From: a virus
Virus record (IMG/VR): IMGVR_UViG_3300049827_000336
Coordinates: 1 to 45,740 of that record
DNA: 45,740 nucleotides
Reading direction: 5' to 3' (one strand)
The notes under the pieces are model-generated. The model saw only the letters and a list, made by a program, of their open reading frames with translations, ran no database searches and was not told the origin of the DNA. Shown here piece by piece: positions 40,272 to 45,740 of the stretch. A program made the translations under genes and the position numbers. Numbering within the stretch: the first letter of the stretch is position 1; every line of letters starts with the position of its first letter.

Positions 40272-40300
40272 ACCATACACCGTGGGGATAAGGTTGTCAA
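40272..40300 (-). promoter_or_regulatory. Early/middle sigma70 promoter of the replication-recombination operon
   Basis: Minus-strand TTGACA (plus 40295-40300), 17-nt spacer, -10 TATGGT (plus 40272-40277). It reads into 40239 and on through nuclease, ATPase, SSB-like and polymerase genes. The -35 region is GCTTGACAACCT, as at 880-908. Confidence 0.83.
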
Positions 40301-40441
40301 GCATTACTTTTCAAGAACAGGTAAGGGGTGCCAGCTTGTTGGCTTCCCTGGCTGGCGGCAGGGCGTGGAGAAGGGAGTCACACCCCTCCGTGGGGGCAGT
40401 ACGGAACCAACGCCTCTGTCTCACGGCCTTTGACATTTGGG
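40301..40441. other. Non-coding leader between interrupted gene and promoter
   Basis: About 140 bases without a credible gene. Contains the dyad ACCCCTCCGTGGGGG near 40383-40397, which on the minus strand could form a hairpin after the end of the upstream operon. No U tract. Confidence 0.4.
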
Positions 40442-40690
40442 CTAGCCCTCGTTATAGGAGACGAGGATGACGGAGGTTGAGATGATCTCGCCACTGTCCG
40501 TGGTGCCGAGGTATGTGACCTCGACGTTCGACGGGGAGGAGGCCCAGTCGCTGTACCAATCTTTGACAGGCCGTCACCAGCCGGATGGATGGAGATTCCG
40601 TGCGGTGTCCTCGTCCGGCGCATAGACAACGGCGGAGTTGTAGGTGTCGTAGTCTTCGTTTTCAGTTTGGCTAATGAGGTAAATATTCAT
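40442..40690 (-). pseudogene. Early gene with in-frame TGA at codon 39 (pseudogene or readthrough gene)
   Basis: ATG 40690, with AAGGA 8 bases upstream and five bases after the preceding stop, opens an 82-codon frame. It is interrupted once, by TGA at plus 40574-40576. Before it the product reads MNIYLISQTENEDYDTYNSA and ends NLHPSGW; after it, in the same frame, come KDWYSDWASSPSNVEVTYLG and VILVSYNEG to a TAG at 40442. Both halves look like one protein, of a small phage family whose members I recall starting MNIYLISQ and ending VILASFNAG. The TGA context is TGG TGA CGG. TGA is the normal stop in many other genes here, so the code is not reassigned. A point mutation, sequencing error or programmed readthrough (Trp insertion) would each explain it. 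Confidence 0.75.
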
Positions 40691-40694
40691 GGCT

Positions 40695-41063
40695 TTATCC
40701 TTCAGTTGTTGAACGGAGAATTTCAAGGGAGTTACGCAGGGTGGTCAGCTGGGCGCGCAGCCGCTCGTTTTCGTCGCGCAGTCGGCGAACTTCGGCGACG
40801 ACTCTAGCGAACTCCTTTGCACGCGCATCGGCAACAGTGCGCCAGAACTCCACTTCCTGACGCAGCGCGTCGACCTCGGCCAGCAGCCGTTCATTCTCGG
40901 CCCGCAGCCGTTGTGCTTCTTTGCAAATGGGGGTCCCGCCTTCGTCACCAACCACGTTCGGGCACTGATGGGCTGCGAGAGCGAAGTTCTCGACCCGCAG
41001 CCGCTCGATCTCGACGGCGGCATTCCCCATCAGGTCGCCATAATATTCGATTAGGGTGTTCAT
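40695..41063 (-). CDS. Leucine-zipper-like coiled-coil protein
   Basis: 122 residues, nearly continuous heptads from residue 15 onward (AVEIERLRVENFALAAHQ; RLRAENERLLAEVDALRQEV; RRLRDENERLRAQLTTLRNS). A Cys pair lies in the middle (HQCPN, PICKE). It overlaps the previous gene (ATGA). Likely a dimeric or trimeric scaffold or regulator. It follows a membrane protein whose tail is also coiled coil, so they may pair; this is inference. Confidence 0.75.
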   Translation of the reverse strand: MNTLIEYYGDLMGNAAVEIERLRVENFALAAHQCPNVVGDEGGTPICKEAQRLRAENERLLAEVDALRQEVEFWRTVADARAKEFARVVAEVRRLRDENERLRAQLTTLRNSLEILRSTTEG

Positions 41064-41251
41064 CTTTGATTCCCCTCAAGGTATTTGATTCGTGCCTTCA
41101 TCGACTCGACTTCCCTCTCCGCGACAAGGGCACGGTGGGCGAAATTTAGAATTTCGTCCAGCCGTGTAGCGATGGCGAGGACCAGCATCAGACCCAGGGC
41201 GGAGAGGGTGACTATCGTGGGGACAATCCAGACTAGGTGGAAAGTGTTCAT
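41060..41251 (-). CDS. Small membrane protein with coiled-coil tail
   Basis: 63 residues; one transmembrane helix at about 5-29 (LVWIVPTIVTLSALGLMLVL) followed by a charged helix (HRALVAEREVESMKARIKYL). An N-terminal span plus coiled-coil tail is the topology of inner-membrane spanin-like proteins, though it is short. ATG 41251 overlaps the previous TGA. Confidence 0.68.
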   Translation of the reverse strand: MNTFHLVWIVPTIVTLSALGLMLVLAIATRLDEILNFAHRALVAEREVESMKARIKYLEGNQR

Positions 41252-41361
41252 CAATATCCCTCCATATCCCGATCTACCCGGTTAAGCACCAGGCGAATAG
41301 CGATCAGTACGACGAACAGCAGGGCGGCAAGCGAGCCTAGGGTAATGAGGAAGCAGGTCAT
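41251..41361 (-). CDS. 36-residue membrane miniprotein
   Basis: ATG 41361 to TGA 41251, overlapping neighbours at both ends (ATGA and TGATG). The product MTCFLITLGSLAALLFVVLI continues AIRLVLNRVDRDMEGY: one transmembrane helix with a short charged cytoplasmic tail. Size and cluster position are compatible with a small holin or antiholin component or an inhibitor of a host membrane protein; unproven. Confidence 0.6.
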   Translation of the reverse strand: MTCFLITLGSLAALLFVVLIAIRLVLNRVDRDMEGY

Positions 41362-41441
41362 GCCAGCACCTCCGTCTCGGTGATGCCCGGTTCCTTGATA
41401 GTTAGGCTGTCTTGCTCGATAACTACTTGGTATAGGTTCAC
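41358..41441 (-). CDS. 27-residue miniprotein
   Basis: GTG 41441 overlaps the preceding TGA (GTGA) and its own TGA overlaps the next ATG (ATGA). Product begins MNLYQVVIEQDSLTIKEPGI and ends TETEVLA. Double overlap and exact fit in the gap favour a real gene. Function unknown. Confidence 0.5.
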   Translation of the reverse strand: MNLYQVVIEQDSLTIKEPGITETEVLA

Positions 41442-41635
41442 TTGTGCATCCTCAGCGCGTTCTCGATCCCAGCGATCAGTTCCCTGGCGTTGAAAGCGCC
41501 GATTGTGGCGCCGTTACACTCCAGAATCACCCGGTCGCCCCAGTTCCAATGGTTGCGGATGCTTAGCAGACGCACGTCTCGCGCAAGACTGCTTGCCTCT
41601 TGTAGTTCGCGTAGGGTAGTTACGACTTCGGCCAT
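41438..41635 (-). CDS. Small early protein
   Basis: 65 residues from ATG 41635, which overlaps the previous TGA. Helix (LRELQEASSLARDVRLLSIR), then a strand pair (GDRVILECNGATIGAF) and final helix. Looks folded; no family recognised. Part of a chain of overlapping early minigenes. Confidence 0.68.
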   Translation of the reverse strand: MAEVVTTLRELQEASSLARDVRLLSIRNHWNWGDRVILECNGATIGAFNARELIAGIENALRMHK

Positions 41636-41805
41636 CACAACACCTCCACGATGTAGTAGAGCAGGAGAAGCGTTCCGACTACGATCCACGGCAGCAGCCG
41701 CATCGCCTTGAGTTCCGCGCTTTCGTAGGGGCCGAAGACGGCCTGGCCGTCGTGGGGCAGGCGATCGGACATCTTCTCGAAGTACAAGGTACGCCTATGG
41801 TTCAT
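41635..41805 (-). CDS. Small C-tail-anchored membrane protein
   Basis: 56 residues from ATG 41805 with AGGAGAAGGA upstream. A polar N-terminal 35 residues (MNHRRTLYFEKMSDRLPHDG) precede one C-terminal transmembrane helix (LLPWIVVGTLLLLYYIVEVL). Third small membrane protein within 600 bases. Overlaps both neighbours. Confidence 0.68.
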   Translation of the reverse strand: MNHRRTLYFEKMSDRLPHDGQAVFGPYESAELKAMRLLPWIVVGTLLLLYYIVEVL

Positions 41806-41927
41806 TTCCTTCTCCTGGAACAGTCGAGGCAGATACGAATCCGTTTTCGCCCTGCGCTCGGAATAAACTTCCAATGCGATCCGTAGAGGCTAAAGATACG
41901 CTTACACTGTTGGCATTTCCAAGTCAC
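41802..41927 (-). CDS. 41-residue zinc-finger miniprotein
   Basis: GTG 41927 overlaps the methyltransferase TGA (GTGA), and its TGA overlaps the next ATG (ATGA). The product has WKCQQCKRIFSLYG and IRICLDCSRRRK: two CxxC pairs 24 residues apart with a very basic C terminus. That predicts a minimal zinc ribbon able to bind nucleic acid. The coupling, the metal-site pattern and the exact fit make it a convincing small gene. Confidence 0.72.
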   Translation of the reverse strand: MTWKCQQCKRIFSLYGSHWKFIPSAGRKRIRICLDCSRRRK

Positions 41928-42667
41928 GCGCCTTCCCTCCGCCGGAAGATCCAGTCAAGTCCGGCAAGGTACCGCTCATTAGGGAAGCGTGCAACCAGTT
42001 CCAGTCCGCACTTGTCGGCGAGGATCAGCATCGACCGGCGAGTGAAGATGTGGTAGTGTTCAATCTCTGCCCAGTAGGGGTTCTCCCCACCGAGGCCTTT
42101 GAACACTGGACTGCTCCCGTCGGGGGTGGAAAGGATGAGGGTTCCATCGGGGAGCAGTGACTGCAGTACCCCCTTCAACCACCCCTCGGGATTGGGGAAG
42201 TGCTCAACGACATCTCCCATGAGGATGATGTCGAACTTGGGCCAGTCGTCGCTGATCTTCGATTTAGCGAAGGGCGCACTGACTCCGAGGGTATTGAGGG
42301 CTTGTAGCACCGCCAAACGATTATCGACGAAGTAGGCAGTGCAGCCCAGGGCCTCCGCGGCGAAACCGGCGGCTCCGCTGCCGCAACCGAAGTCAAGGAT
42401 AGAACCGCGGGATGCTCCGCTCATTGCGAGGGTAAGTGCCCACTTCGGGATTTGCCCGCCAAGGGTTTGCCACTGGGGCAACTCATGAGGGAGGGTGTTG
42501 GCCTTGGCCAGCGCGCGGTCGAAGCCGCTGACTTCGGCGAAGTGGCCGCAGCTTGTACACTCCGTCCATTGGAGGGAGTGTGGACAAGCTTTGCTCCACA
42601 TCGGGTGGCGAGTGCAGTTGAAGCTAACCGCCGGATGTTGAGGCTGATTGCATATGGGGCAAGTCAT
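41924..42667 (-). CDS. SAM-dependent class I methyltransferase with N-terminal zinc knuckle
   Basis: 247 residues. The N terminus has CPIC and later ECTSCGHFAEV, consistent with a zinc-binding module. A Rossmann methyltransferase follows: ILDFGCGSGAAGF (about 90-102, SAM-binding motif I), an acidic VDNRL (motif II), IILMGDVVEHFPNPEGW (motif IV-like), and STPDGSSPVFK. It resembles the Methyltransf_23-type small-molecule, lipid or sugar methyltransferases rather than DNA methyltransferases (no DPPY). Substrate not predictable. Lies in the early minigene operon, so it may alter host metabolism or surface. Confidence 0.78.
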   Translation of the reverse strand: MTCPICNQPQHPAVSFNCTRHPMWSKACPHSLQWTECTSCGHFAEVSGFDRALAKANTLPHELPQWQTLGGQIPKWALTLAMSGASRGSILDFGCGSGAAGFAAEALGCTAYFVDNRLAVLQALNTLGVSAPFAKSKISDDWPKFDIILMGDVVEHFPNPEGWLKGVLQSLLPDGTLILSTPDGSSPVFKGLGGENPYWAEIEHYHIFTRRSMLILADKCGLELVARFPNERYLAGLDWIFRRREGA

Positions 42668-43077
42668 TCGAGGTCCTCTTGCTTCCGCTCCCAGCGCTCA
42701 CGAGCATACTCGTCCGCCAGGGCGCGGTCCTTCTCGGCCCGCTTGGCGAGCTCCTGCTGCACCCATGCGTCGGCTCTGCGACAGAAGAGCAGGTTGCGCA
42801 GCTGATGAGCCAAGGCAATCAATTGATTCTCCACCATTTCCACGTCGGGCGCGGTGGTTTCCGCTGCTTGTTGCGTGGCGGCTATCAGCGAGGCGAGGAG
42901 CGCGAGGTCCTCTTCGGCATTCAGGTCGAATTGCTCAGCAATTACGGACTGCGCTAACTTCGGGTCCCGCAACCACTCCGCAGCGTGGTTCTCAGCCTCT
43001 TCCTCGAGGGCTTCCTGCGCCTCGGCCTCCTCGCAGGCGTCTTGATACGGCTGCTCCAGCCAGTTGTCATAGCTCAT
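42664..43077 (-). CDS. Acidic helical early protein
   Basis: 137 residues, AGGAG before the ATG, overlapping the methyltransferase start. The N terminus is extremely Glu/Ala-rich (DACEEAEAQEALEEEAENHA) and the remainder forms long charged helices (LAKRAEKDRALADEYARERW). Highly acidic early proteins sometimes act as DNA mimics; that is speculation here. Not recognised. Confidence 0.72.
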   Translation of the reverse strand: MSYDNWLEQPYQDACEEAEAQEALEEEAENHAAEWLRDPKLAQSVIAEQFDLNAEEDLALLASLIAATQQAAETTAPDVEMVENQLIALAHQLRNLLFCRRADAWVQQELAKRAEKDRALADEYARERWERKQEDLE

Positions 43078-43091
43078 GATTGTCTCCTAGT

Positions 43092-43151
43092 CTATATAGC
43101 CATTGCAAGAAACGGGTTGTCCATGGAGTAGAGTACGCGCTTAAGTTTCAT
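43092..43151 (-). CDS. 19-residue leader-like ORF
   Basis: ATG 43151 with GGAG about 6 bases upstream encodes MKLKRVLYSMDNPFLAMAI and ends at TAG, 15 bases before the next gene's ATG. Could be a leader peptide controlling that gene or a chance ORF. Confidence 0.4.
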   Translation of the reverse strand: MKLKRVLYSMDNPFLAMAI

Positions 43152-43183
43152 CGGGGTCTCCGTAGGTTAGTGAGGTACAGCCC

Positions 43184-43205
43184 CAAGCCCCCGAACGAGG
43201 GCTTG
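43184..43205 (-). terminator. Hairpin after the 43212-43718 gene
   Basis: CAAGCCC and GGGCTTG form a 7-bp perfect stem with an 8-base loop, starting 7 bases past the stop. No U tract follows, so it may be a partial terminator or an mRNA stabiliser. Confidence 0.5.
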
Positions 43206-43211
43206 AAGATG

Positions 43212-43718
43212 TTACTCGGCCGACTCCTGGGGACAGACGAACTTCATAATCGGAACGTCTTCGACGATTTCGACCCACTTGAAGGTTGTCCGCTGTTCTG
43301 TCCGCTCGACGATGATTGTGCAGGTTGAGTCCTCGGCCAAGTAGGCCGCGAAAATCCAGTTGACGAATACGGACTCCTCGTCGAGGTCTTCAAGCAGAAT
43401 CGTCGTCCGCCACTCGAACGTGCGCTTCCGTTCGTTTGGATCGTCGGTCGTGACGATCTCGTCTGGATCACCCGCGGTTGCTGTGATTAGGGAATCCAAC
43501 TTCTGGGCCAGCTCGCCGTCGTTGAAACTATCGTAGCTAATCGCTGGGAGGTAGATGGAGATTGTCGGCTGATAGCTCGACATGCTGATTGTGCTGACAT
43601 CGACATCGGGGAGCTTCGTCGTGAGGGAATTAAGGCGTTTGAGCGCCAACTGCCGCTCGGCGATGATGTTGATGTAGGCGCGCTTTACTGCGGCGATGGC
43701 TTCGATCATAGAGTTCAT
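43212..43718 (-). CDS. Hypothetical early protein
   Basis: 168 residues, GGAG 8 bases before the ATG. A helical N terminus (EAIAAVKRAYINIIAERQLA) is followed by a strand-rich, acidic body (RTTILLEDLDEESVFVNWIF; CTIIVERTEQRTTFKWVEIV). Flanked by hairpins on both sides, so it may be expressed separately from its neighbours. Not recognised. Confidence 0.72.
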   Translation of the reverse strand: MNSMIEAIAAVKRAYINIIAERQLALKRLNSLTTKLPDVDVSTISMSSYQPTISIYLPAISYDSFNDGELAQKLDSLITATAGDPDEIVTTDDPNERKRTFEWRTTILLEDLDEESVFVNWIFAAYLAEDSTCTIIVERTEQRTTFKWVEIVEDVPIMKFVCPQESAE

Positions 43719-43740
43719 AGTATGGTCTCCGATTGGTTGT

Positions 43741-43793
43741 GGGTAGGCGGAAGCTTACCCCCACTAGGCCGCGTTGCGTTACGAGCGGCCTAG
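43741..43793 (-). promoter_or_regulatory. Tandem hairpins in the 43719-43808 gap
   Basis: A 9-bp perfect stem CTAGGCCGC (43764-43772) with GCGGCCTAG (43785-43793), loop 12 bases, extendable by flanking C/G runs, sits beside a GGGTA/TACCC hairpin (43741-43760). Without a U tract this looks like an attenuator, processing site or 3' stabiliser rather than a standard terminator. Confidence 0.5.
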
Positions 43794-43808
43794 GGAGGGG
43801 TTCCTCGG

Positions 43809-44150
43809 CTATCGAATTGTGGGTGCGGTCTCCGGGGGCTCAACCAGCGTGGAGAAATGGAGGATTTGCTCCGGAGTACTGTGGGTTTTGTCGGCCAGCG
43901 TGTCAGCGGACAACTTTCCCTCGGCGACGAGCATTGCCGAGAGGATGCGAATGAGTCCCCCGCATACGAGGTATTCCTCGGCCAGGGAACTCAGGGACTT
44001 CACGGCTCGCCGCTCTCCGTCTGTTCCTGCAAATTCCGACAGCAGGCCCAAGATGGGCAGCATCGCACCCATCCGTTCAGTTTTCTTGATTTGCCTTGCG
44101 ATCTCCGAGTGGATATCAGCCAGGGTCAACTTATCTTTGTCAGTCATCAT
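43809..44150 (-). CDS. Hypothetical early protein
   Basis: 113 residues from ATG 44150, overlapping the preceding stop (ATGA); a second ATG at 44147 is adjacent. Mostly helical (LADIHSEIARQIKKTERMGA; AVKSLSSLAEEYLVCGGLIR). Coupled to the ribbon-helix-helix gene upstream, so the pair could act together like a regulator and its partner. Not recognised. Confidence 0.7.
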   Translation of the reverse strand: MMTDKDKLTLADIHSEIARQIKKTERMGAMLPILGLLSEFAGTDGERRAVKSLSSLAEEYLVCGGLIRILSAMLVAEGKLSADTLADKTHSTPEQILHFSTLVEPPETAPTIR

Positions 44151-44335
44151 TCTACCTCTTGTTGTGCTGTCTTGATCCAATTCCGGAGGAGCTGACTGAT
44201 CAGCTCCGACCGGGCTCCATACTCCACTCCCCCGCGGAATACGTCTGCGAGGATGAGCTCTGTCTTAGCCGCGAGATCCGCTGGAATGTGGATACTCCAG
44301 CGGACGTAGGGCATGGCTTTCTTAGGCCGGCCCAT
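44147..44335 (-). CDS. Ribbon-helix-helix DNA-binding protein candidate
   Basis: 62 residues. MGRPKKAMPYVRWSIHIPAD gives a basic N-terminal arm and a short strand (RWSIHIP), followed by two helices (AKTELILADVFRGG and SELISQLLRNWIKT) joined by a YGAR turn. This is the CopG/Arc-like ribbon-helix-helix layout. A likely transcription regulator of early genes. Overlaps both neighbours. Confidence 0.72.
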   Translation of the reverse strand: MGRPKKAMPYVRWSIHIPADLAAKTELILADVFRGGVEYGARSELISQLLRNWIKTAQQEVE

Positions 44336-44570
44336 TTGCCTGTTCCCTTTTCAGTTTATCATACCACACTTTGACAGGATATCCTTGCGCGCCGGCGAGG
44401 CTAGCGAGGAACTTGAACTGTTCGAAGGTAAGGTTGTCTTCGCGCACTGCCGTCTTCATTGCTGCATTAACCTTGGGCCAGGAATCCCCGAACCAGTTCT
44501 GAATATCCCGCAAGGCCTGTGCCTCGGCCTCGGCAGGGTTGGTGGTGTCGTACTCGGTATTCGTATGCAT
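44322..44570 (-). CDS. Small early protein
   Basis: 82 residues, helical (EAEAQALRDIQNWFGDSWPK; TFEQFKFLASLAGAQG). Overlaps the ribbon-helix-helix gene start by 14 bases. No family recognised. Confidence 0.68.
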   Translation of the reverse strand: MHTNTEYDTTNPAEAEAQALRDIQNWFGDSWPKVNAAMKTAVREDNLTFEQFKFLASLAGAQGYPVKVWYDKLKREQANGPA

Positions 44571-44575
44571 GATGG

Positions 44576-44779
44576 CTACTCCGTTATCGGATGTGTGCGA
44601 GCCCAGGCAAGGGCATTCCGCCGAACATTGAAGCTTTTTCCTGTCTTCATATCCGTTGGATCAGTCACATACCAGCGATTATCATCAGGGTTCCAACTGA
44701 TATCCCAACCGCTGACTGGAGGTTGCCGGACAAAGGGTTCCGTTCCATTCATAAGTGGGCGTGTACGAGTTGTTTGCAT
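44576..44779 (-). CDS. Small early protein
   Basis: 67 residues from ATG 44779, favoured over the upstream in-frame ATG 44863, which lies inside the previous gene. The start is Arg/Thr-rich (MQTTRTRPLMNGTEPF) and the middle has WDISWNPDDNRWYVTDPTD, resembling a short integrase-arm-type or AP2-like beta sheet. The closing helix is NVRRNALAWARTH. Possibly DNA-binding; weak evidence. Confidence 0.62.
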   Translation of the reverse strand: MQTTRTRPLMNGTEPFVRQPPVSGWDISWNPDDNRWYVTDPTDMKTGKSFNVRRNALAWARTHPITE

Positions 44780-44784
44780 GGTTG

Positions 44785-45192
44785 CTAAATTCCCAGGGAG
44801 AGTTGAAAGTGGCCGGCGAAAATCGCCTCGATTCCGACCGCTGCATTGAGACAAGCTGGACATTCAACCTCGATTGCCTCGAGTTCTTCGACCGTTAGCT
44901 CGAGGTGGGTGTATCCTTTCCAGTCGGCCACGATCGACCGGCGAACGTAACGCTGGTCAGTTTCCACCTCCAGTCCGAGCCCACATGTCACAAGCGTGTG
45001 GTGCTCGCAGGTGGGGCAGGTTTGCCGGCGAATGAAGGCGATTCGCCGAATGGCCCTTGGCATGGGCAGAGGGTTGGATGGAATCGGGGCTACGTCCGCG
45101 TTCGCCACCGTGGGCTTTGCGGTTTTCTTCTCAACTGCCTTGCGTTTCCGCTCAGCCTCGACCATTGCGTCCAGTTCCGCCATGAGGTCCAT
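44785..45192 (-). CDS. Zinc-ribbon early protein
   Basis: 135 residues. Two CxxC knuckles (QTCPTCEHHTL and VECPACLNAA, about 50 residues apart) suggest a zinc ribbon around a strand-rich insert (SIVADWKGYTHLELTV). The N terminus is a Lys/Glu helix (AELDAMVEAERKRKAVEKK). ATG overlaps the previous TAA (TAATG). Unknown function. Confidence 0.7.
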   Translation of the reverse strand: MDLMAELDAMVEAERKRKAVEKKTAKPTVANADVAPIPSNPLPMPRAIRRIAFIRRQTCPTCEHHTLVTCGLGLEVETDQRYVRRSIVADWKGYTHLELTVEELEAIEVECPACLNAAVGIEAIFAGHFQLSLGI

Positions 45193-45362
45193 TATTTGAC
45201 TCCAAACTGAGTATTATTTTCTGCCTCAAGCGCATCAACATCCTCCGACATTGCTACCAAGGTGTTGGCTGCCCGCTCGATGAATTCATGCACAGCGACC
45301 CGTCCGCTATTCAAATCCTCGCGGATAAGGTCAAGTTCTCGCAAATACTGGGAAAGGTCCAT
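45192..45362 (-). CDS. Small acidic helical early protein
   Basis: 56 residues from ATG 45362 with AAGGA 8 bases upstream. The longer in-frame ORF up to 45488 overlaps the preceding gene and is not credible. The product is two helices (LSQYLRELDLIREDLNSG; VHEFIERAANTLVAMSEDVD). Function unknown. Confidence 0.68.
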   Translation of the reverse strand: MDLSQYLRELDLIREDLNSGRVAVHEFIERAANTLVAMSEDVDALEAENNTQFGVK

Positions 45363-45366
45363 GATG

Positions 45367-45546
45367 TTAGTCCTTGAGCCAAGAGTGAATGATGAATCCA
45401 TCATCCCGATGCATGGTACTGCAGGCCTGGATCTGCGCGTTGTGTAGGCCGTCAGTGTAGGTAACTGGCCCATGTTCATATTCCACAACGATCTGCATTT
45501 CTGGCCAGTTCGTCGCGATGAACTGCATTGCTTGTTGCTTGGTCAT
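45367..45546 (-). CDS. First gene of the main early operon
   Basis: 59 residues from ATG 45546 with GGAG 7 bases upstream. An in-frame ATG at 45615 lies at the promoter's transcription start and is not usable. Product starts MTKQQAMQFIATNWPEMQIV and ends DDGFIIHSWLKD: a helix followed by a strand-rich part. It is the first gene after the consensus promoter, a position where phages often encode host-takeover peptides. Not recognised. Confidence 0.7.
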   Translation of the reverse strand: MTKQQAMQFIATNWPEMQIVVEYEHGPVTYTDGLHNAQIQACSTMHRDDGFIIHSWLKD

Positions 45547-45597
45547 CTTGATCTCCGTTACGTTGAGTGGGAAGGTGCCCAGGATGCGCGGGGCGTA

Positions 45598-45740
45598 AAT
45601 CGCGCGCATTCGCACCCATTATACACACGGTTAATCCAGCTTGTCAAGCCCCTTGCCCCCCAACTTCCGTCCGCCGTACCCGGGCCGCACTCGCCCCGCG
45701 TACCGCACTCGCCCCGCGTACCGCACTCGCCCCGCCCCCG
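45598..45740. repeat. Terminal redundancy of circular assembly, copy 2
   Basis: Second copy of bases 1-143. The third 18-bp unit reads CCGCACTCGCCCC here and CCGTGTTCGCCCC in copy 1. That suggests real population variation or a collapsed tandem array at the junction. Confidence 0.9.
45618..45647 (-). promoter_or_regulatory. Early sigma70 promoter (redundant copy)
   Basis: Same promoter as at 21-50, duplicated by the terminal redundancy. The TATAAT box lies about 70 bases upstream of the ATG at 45546. Confidence 0.88.

Noticed and set aside
40378-40629. 83-codon minus-strand open frame rich in Ser, Arg and Pro
   Set aside because: It is a different frame over the interrupted gene at 40442-40690, whose own frame has natural protein composition and a good ribosome site.
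40442-40690. Genome-wide reassignment of TGA to a sense codon
   Set aside because: Many genes end at TGA with tight ATGA/GTGA/TGATG overlaps, and other genes have no in-frame TGA, so the standard code is used.
41251-41361. Calling the 36-residue membrane protein a holin
   Set aside because: Only one span and no adjacent endolysin; described as a membrane miniprotein instead.
1-45740. Integrase, repressor or attachment site; CRISPR array; tRNA genes; diversity-generating reverse transcriptase
   Set aside because: Looked for on both strands. No recombinase catalytic motifs, no regularly spaced palindromic repeats with unique spacers, no cloverleaf with a CCA end, and no reverse-transcriptase motif were seen.

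Overview
The window is an essentially complete genome of a tailed, podovirus-like bacteriophage, assembled as a circle. The first 143 bases recur at 45598-45740 with three mismatches, so the unique circle is about 45.6 kb. Genes are very tightly packed, with ATGA, GTGA and TGATG overlaps throughout, and the whole coding content is phage-like: terminase, portal, capsid, tailspike, ejection proteins and a phage replication set. I see no integrase, lysogeny repressor, tRNA, rRNA or CRISPR. Consensus sigma70 promoters and Shine-Dalgarno sites point to a bacterial, probably proteobacterial, host. The phage appears to use host RNA polymerase, since no phage RNA polymerase is visible.

The layout is bipartite. 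A rightward late block (about 3207-31877) carries the terminase subunits, portal, scaffold-like protein and major capsid protein, followed by a strong terminator. It continues with a glycosyltransferase, a run of beta-rich virion proteins (one built of 13 GTATANG repeats), P22-like connector and DNA-stabilisation proteins, a pectate-lyase-fold tailspike, internal/ejection proteins and a 2182-residue virion polyprotein. That last protein carries a zinc-protease motif and an ADP-ribosyltransferase-like domain. A leftward early/middle block runs from about 2998 through position 1, across the circle junction, and down from 45546 to about 31777. It holds many small host-takeover-type genes, a methyltransferase, and a replication/recombination module. 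The module contains an Fe-S PD-(D/E)XK nuclease, a P-loop ATPase, a likely ssDNA-binding protein, a ParB-methyltransferase fusion, a uracil-glycosylase-like/exonuclease/polymerase gene split into two cistrons, and a DUF3987-like ATPase.

The two blocks diverge near 3.0-3.2 kb and converge near 31.9 kb. Inside the leftward block an AT-rich non-coding stretch (about 1680-2180) has two families of iterated repeats around a 30-bp imperfect inverted repeat and looks like a replication origin. A family of leftward promoters with the core CTTGACAACC (or close variants) drives the early genes. A GC-rich 13-mer, CCGCAYTCGCCCC, is clustered on both sides of the origin-bearing block.

The most unusual points are: (1) the family A DNA polymerase is divided just before motif A, with an 11-codon minicistron bridging the two parts; (2) a conserved-looking 82-codon early gene carries an in-frame TGA at codon 39; (3) the origin-like repeat structure; (4) the 13-copy GTATANG repeat protein; and (5) the absence of a recognisable endolysin. 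Functions given as inference rest on motifs read by eye, without database searches.
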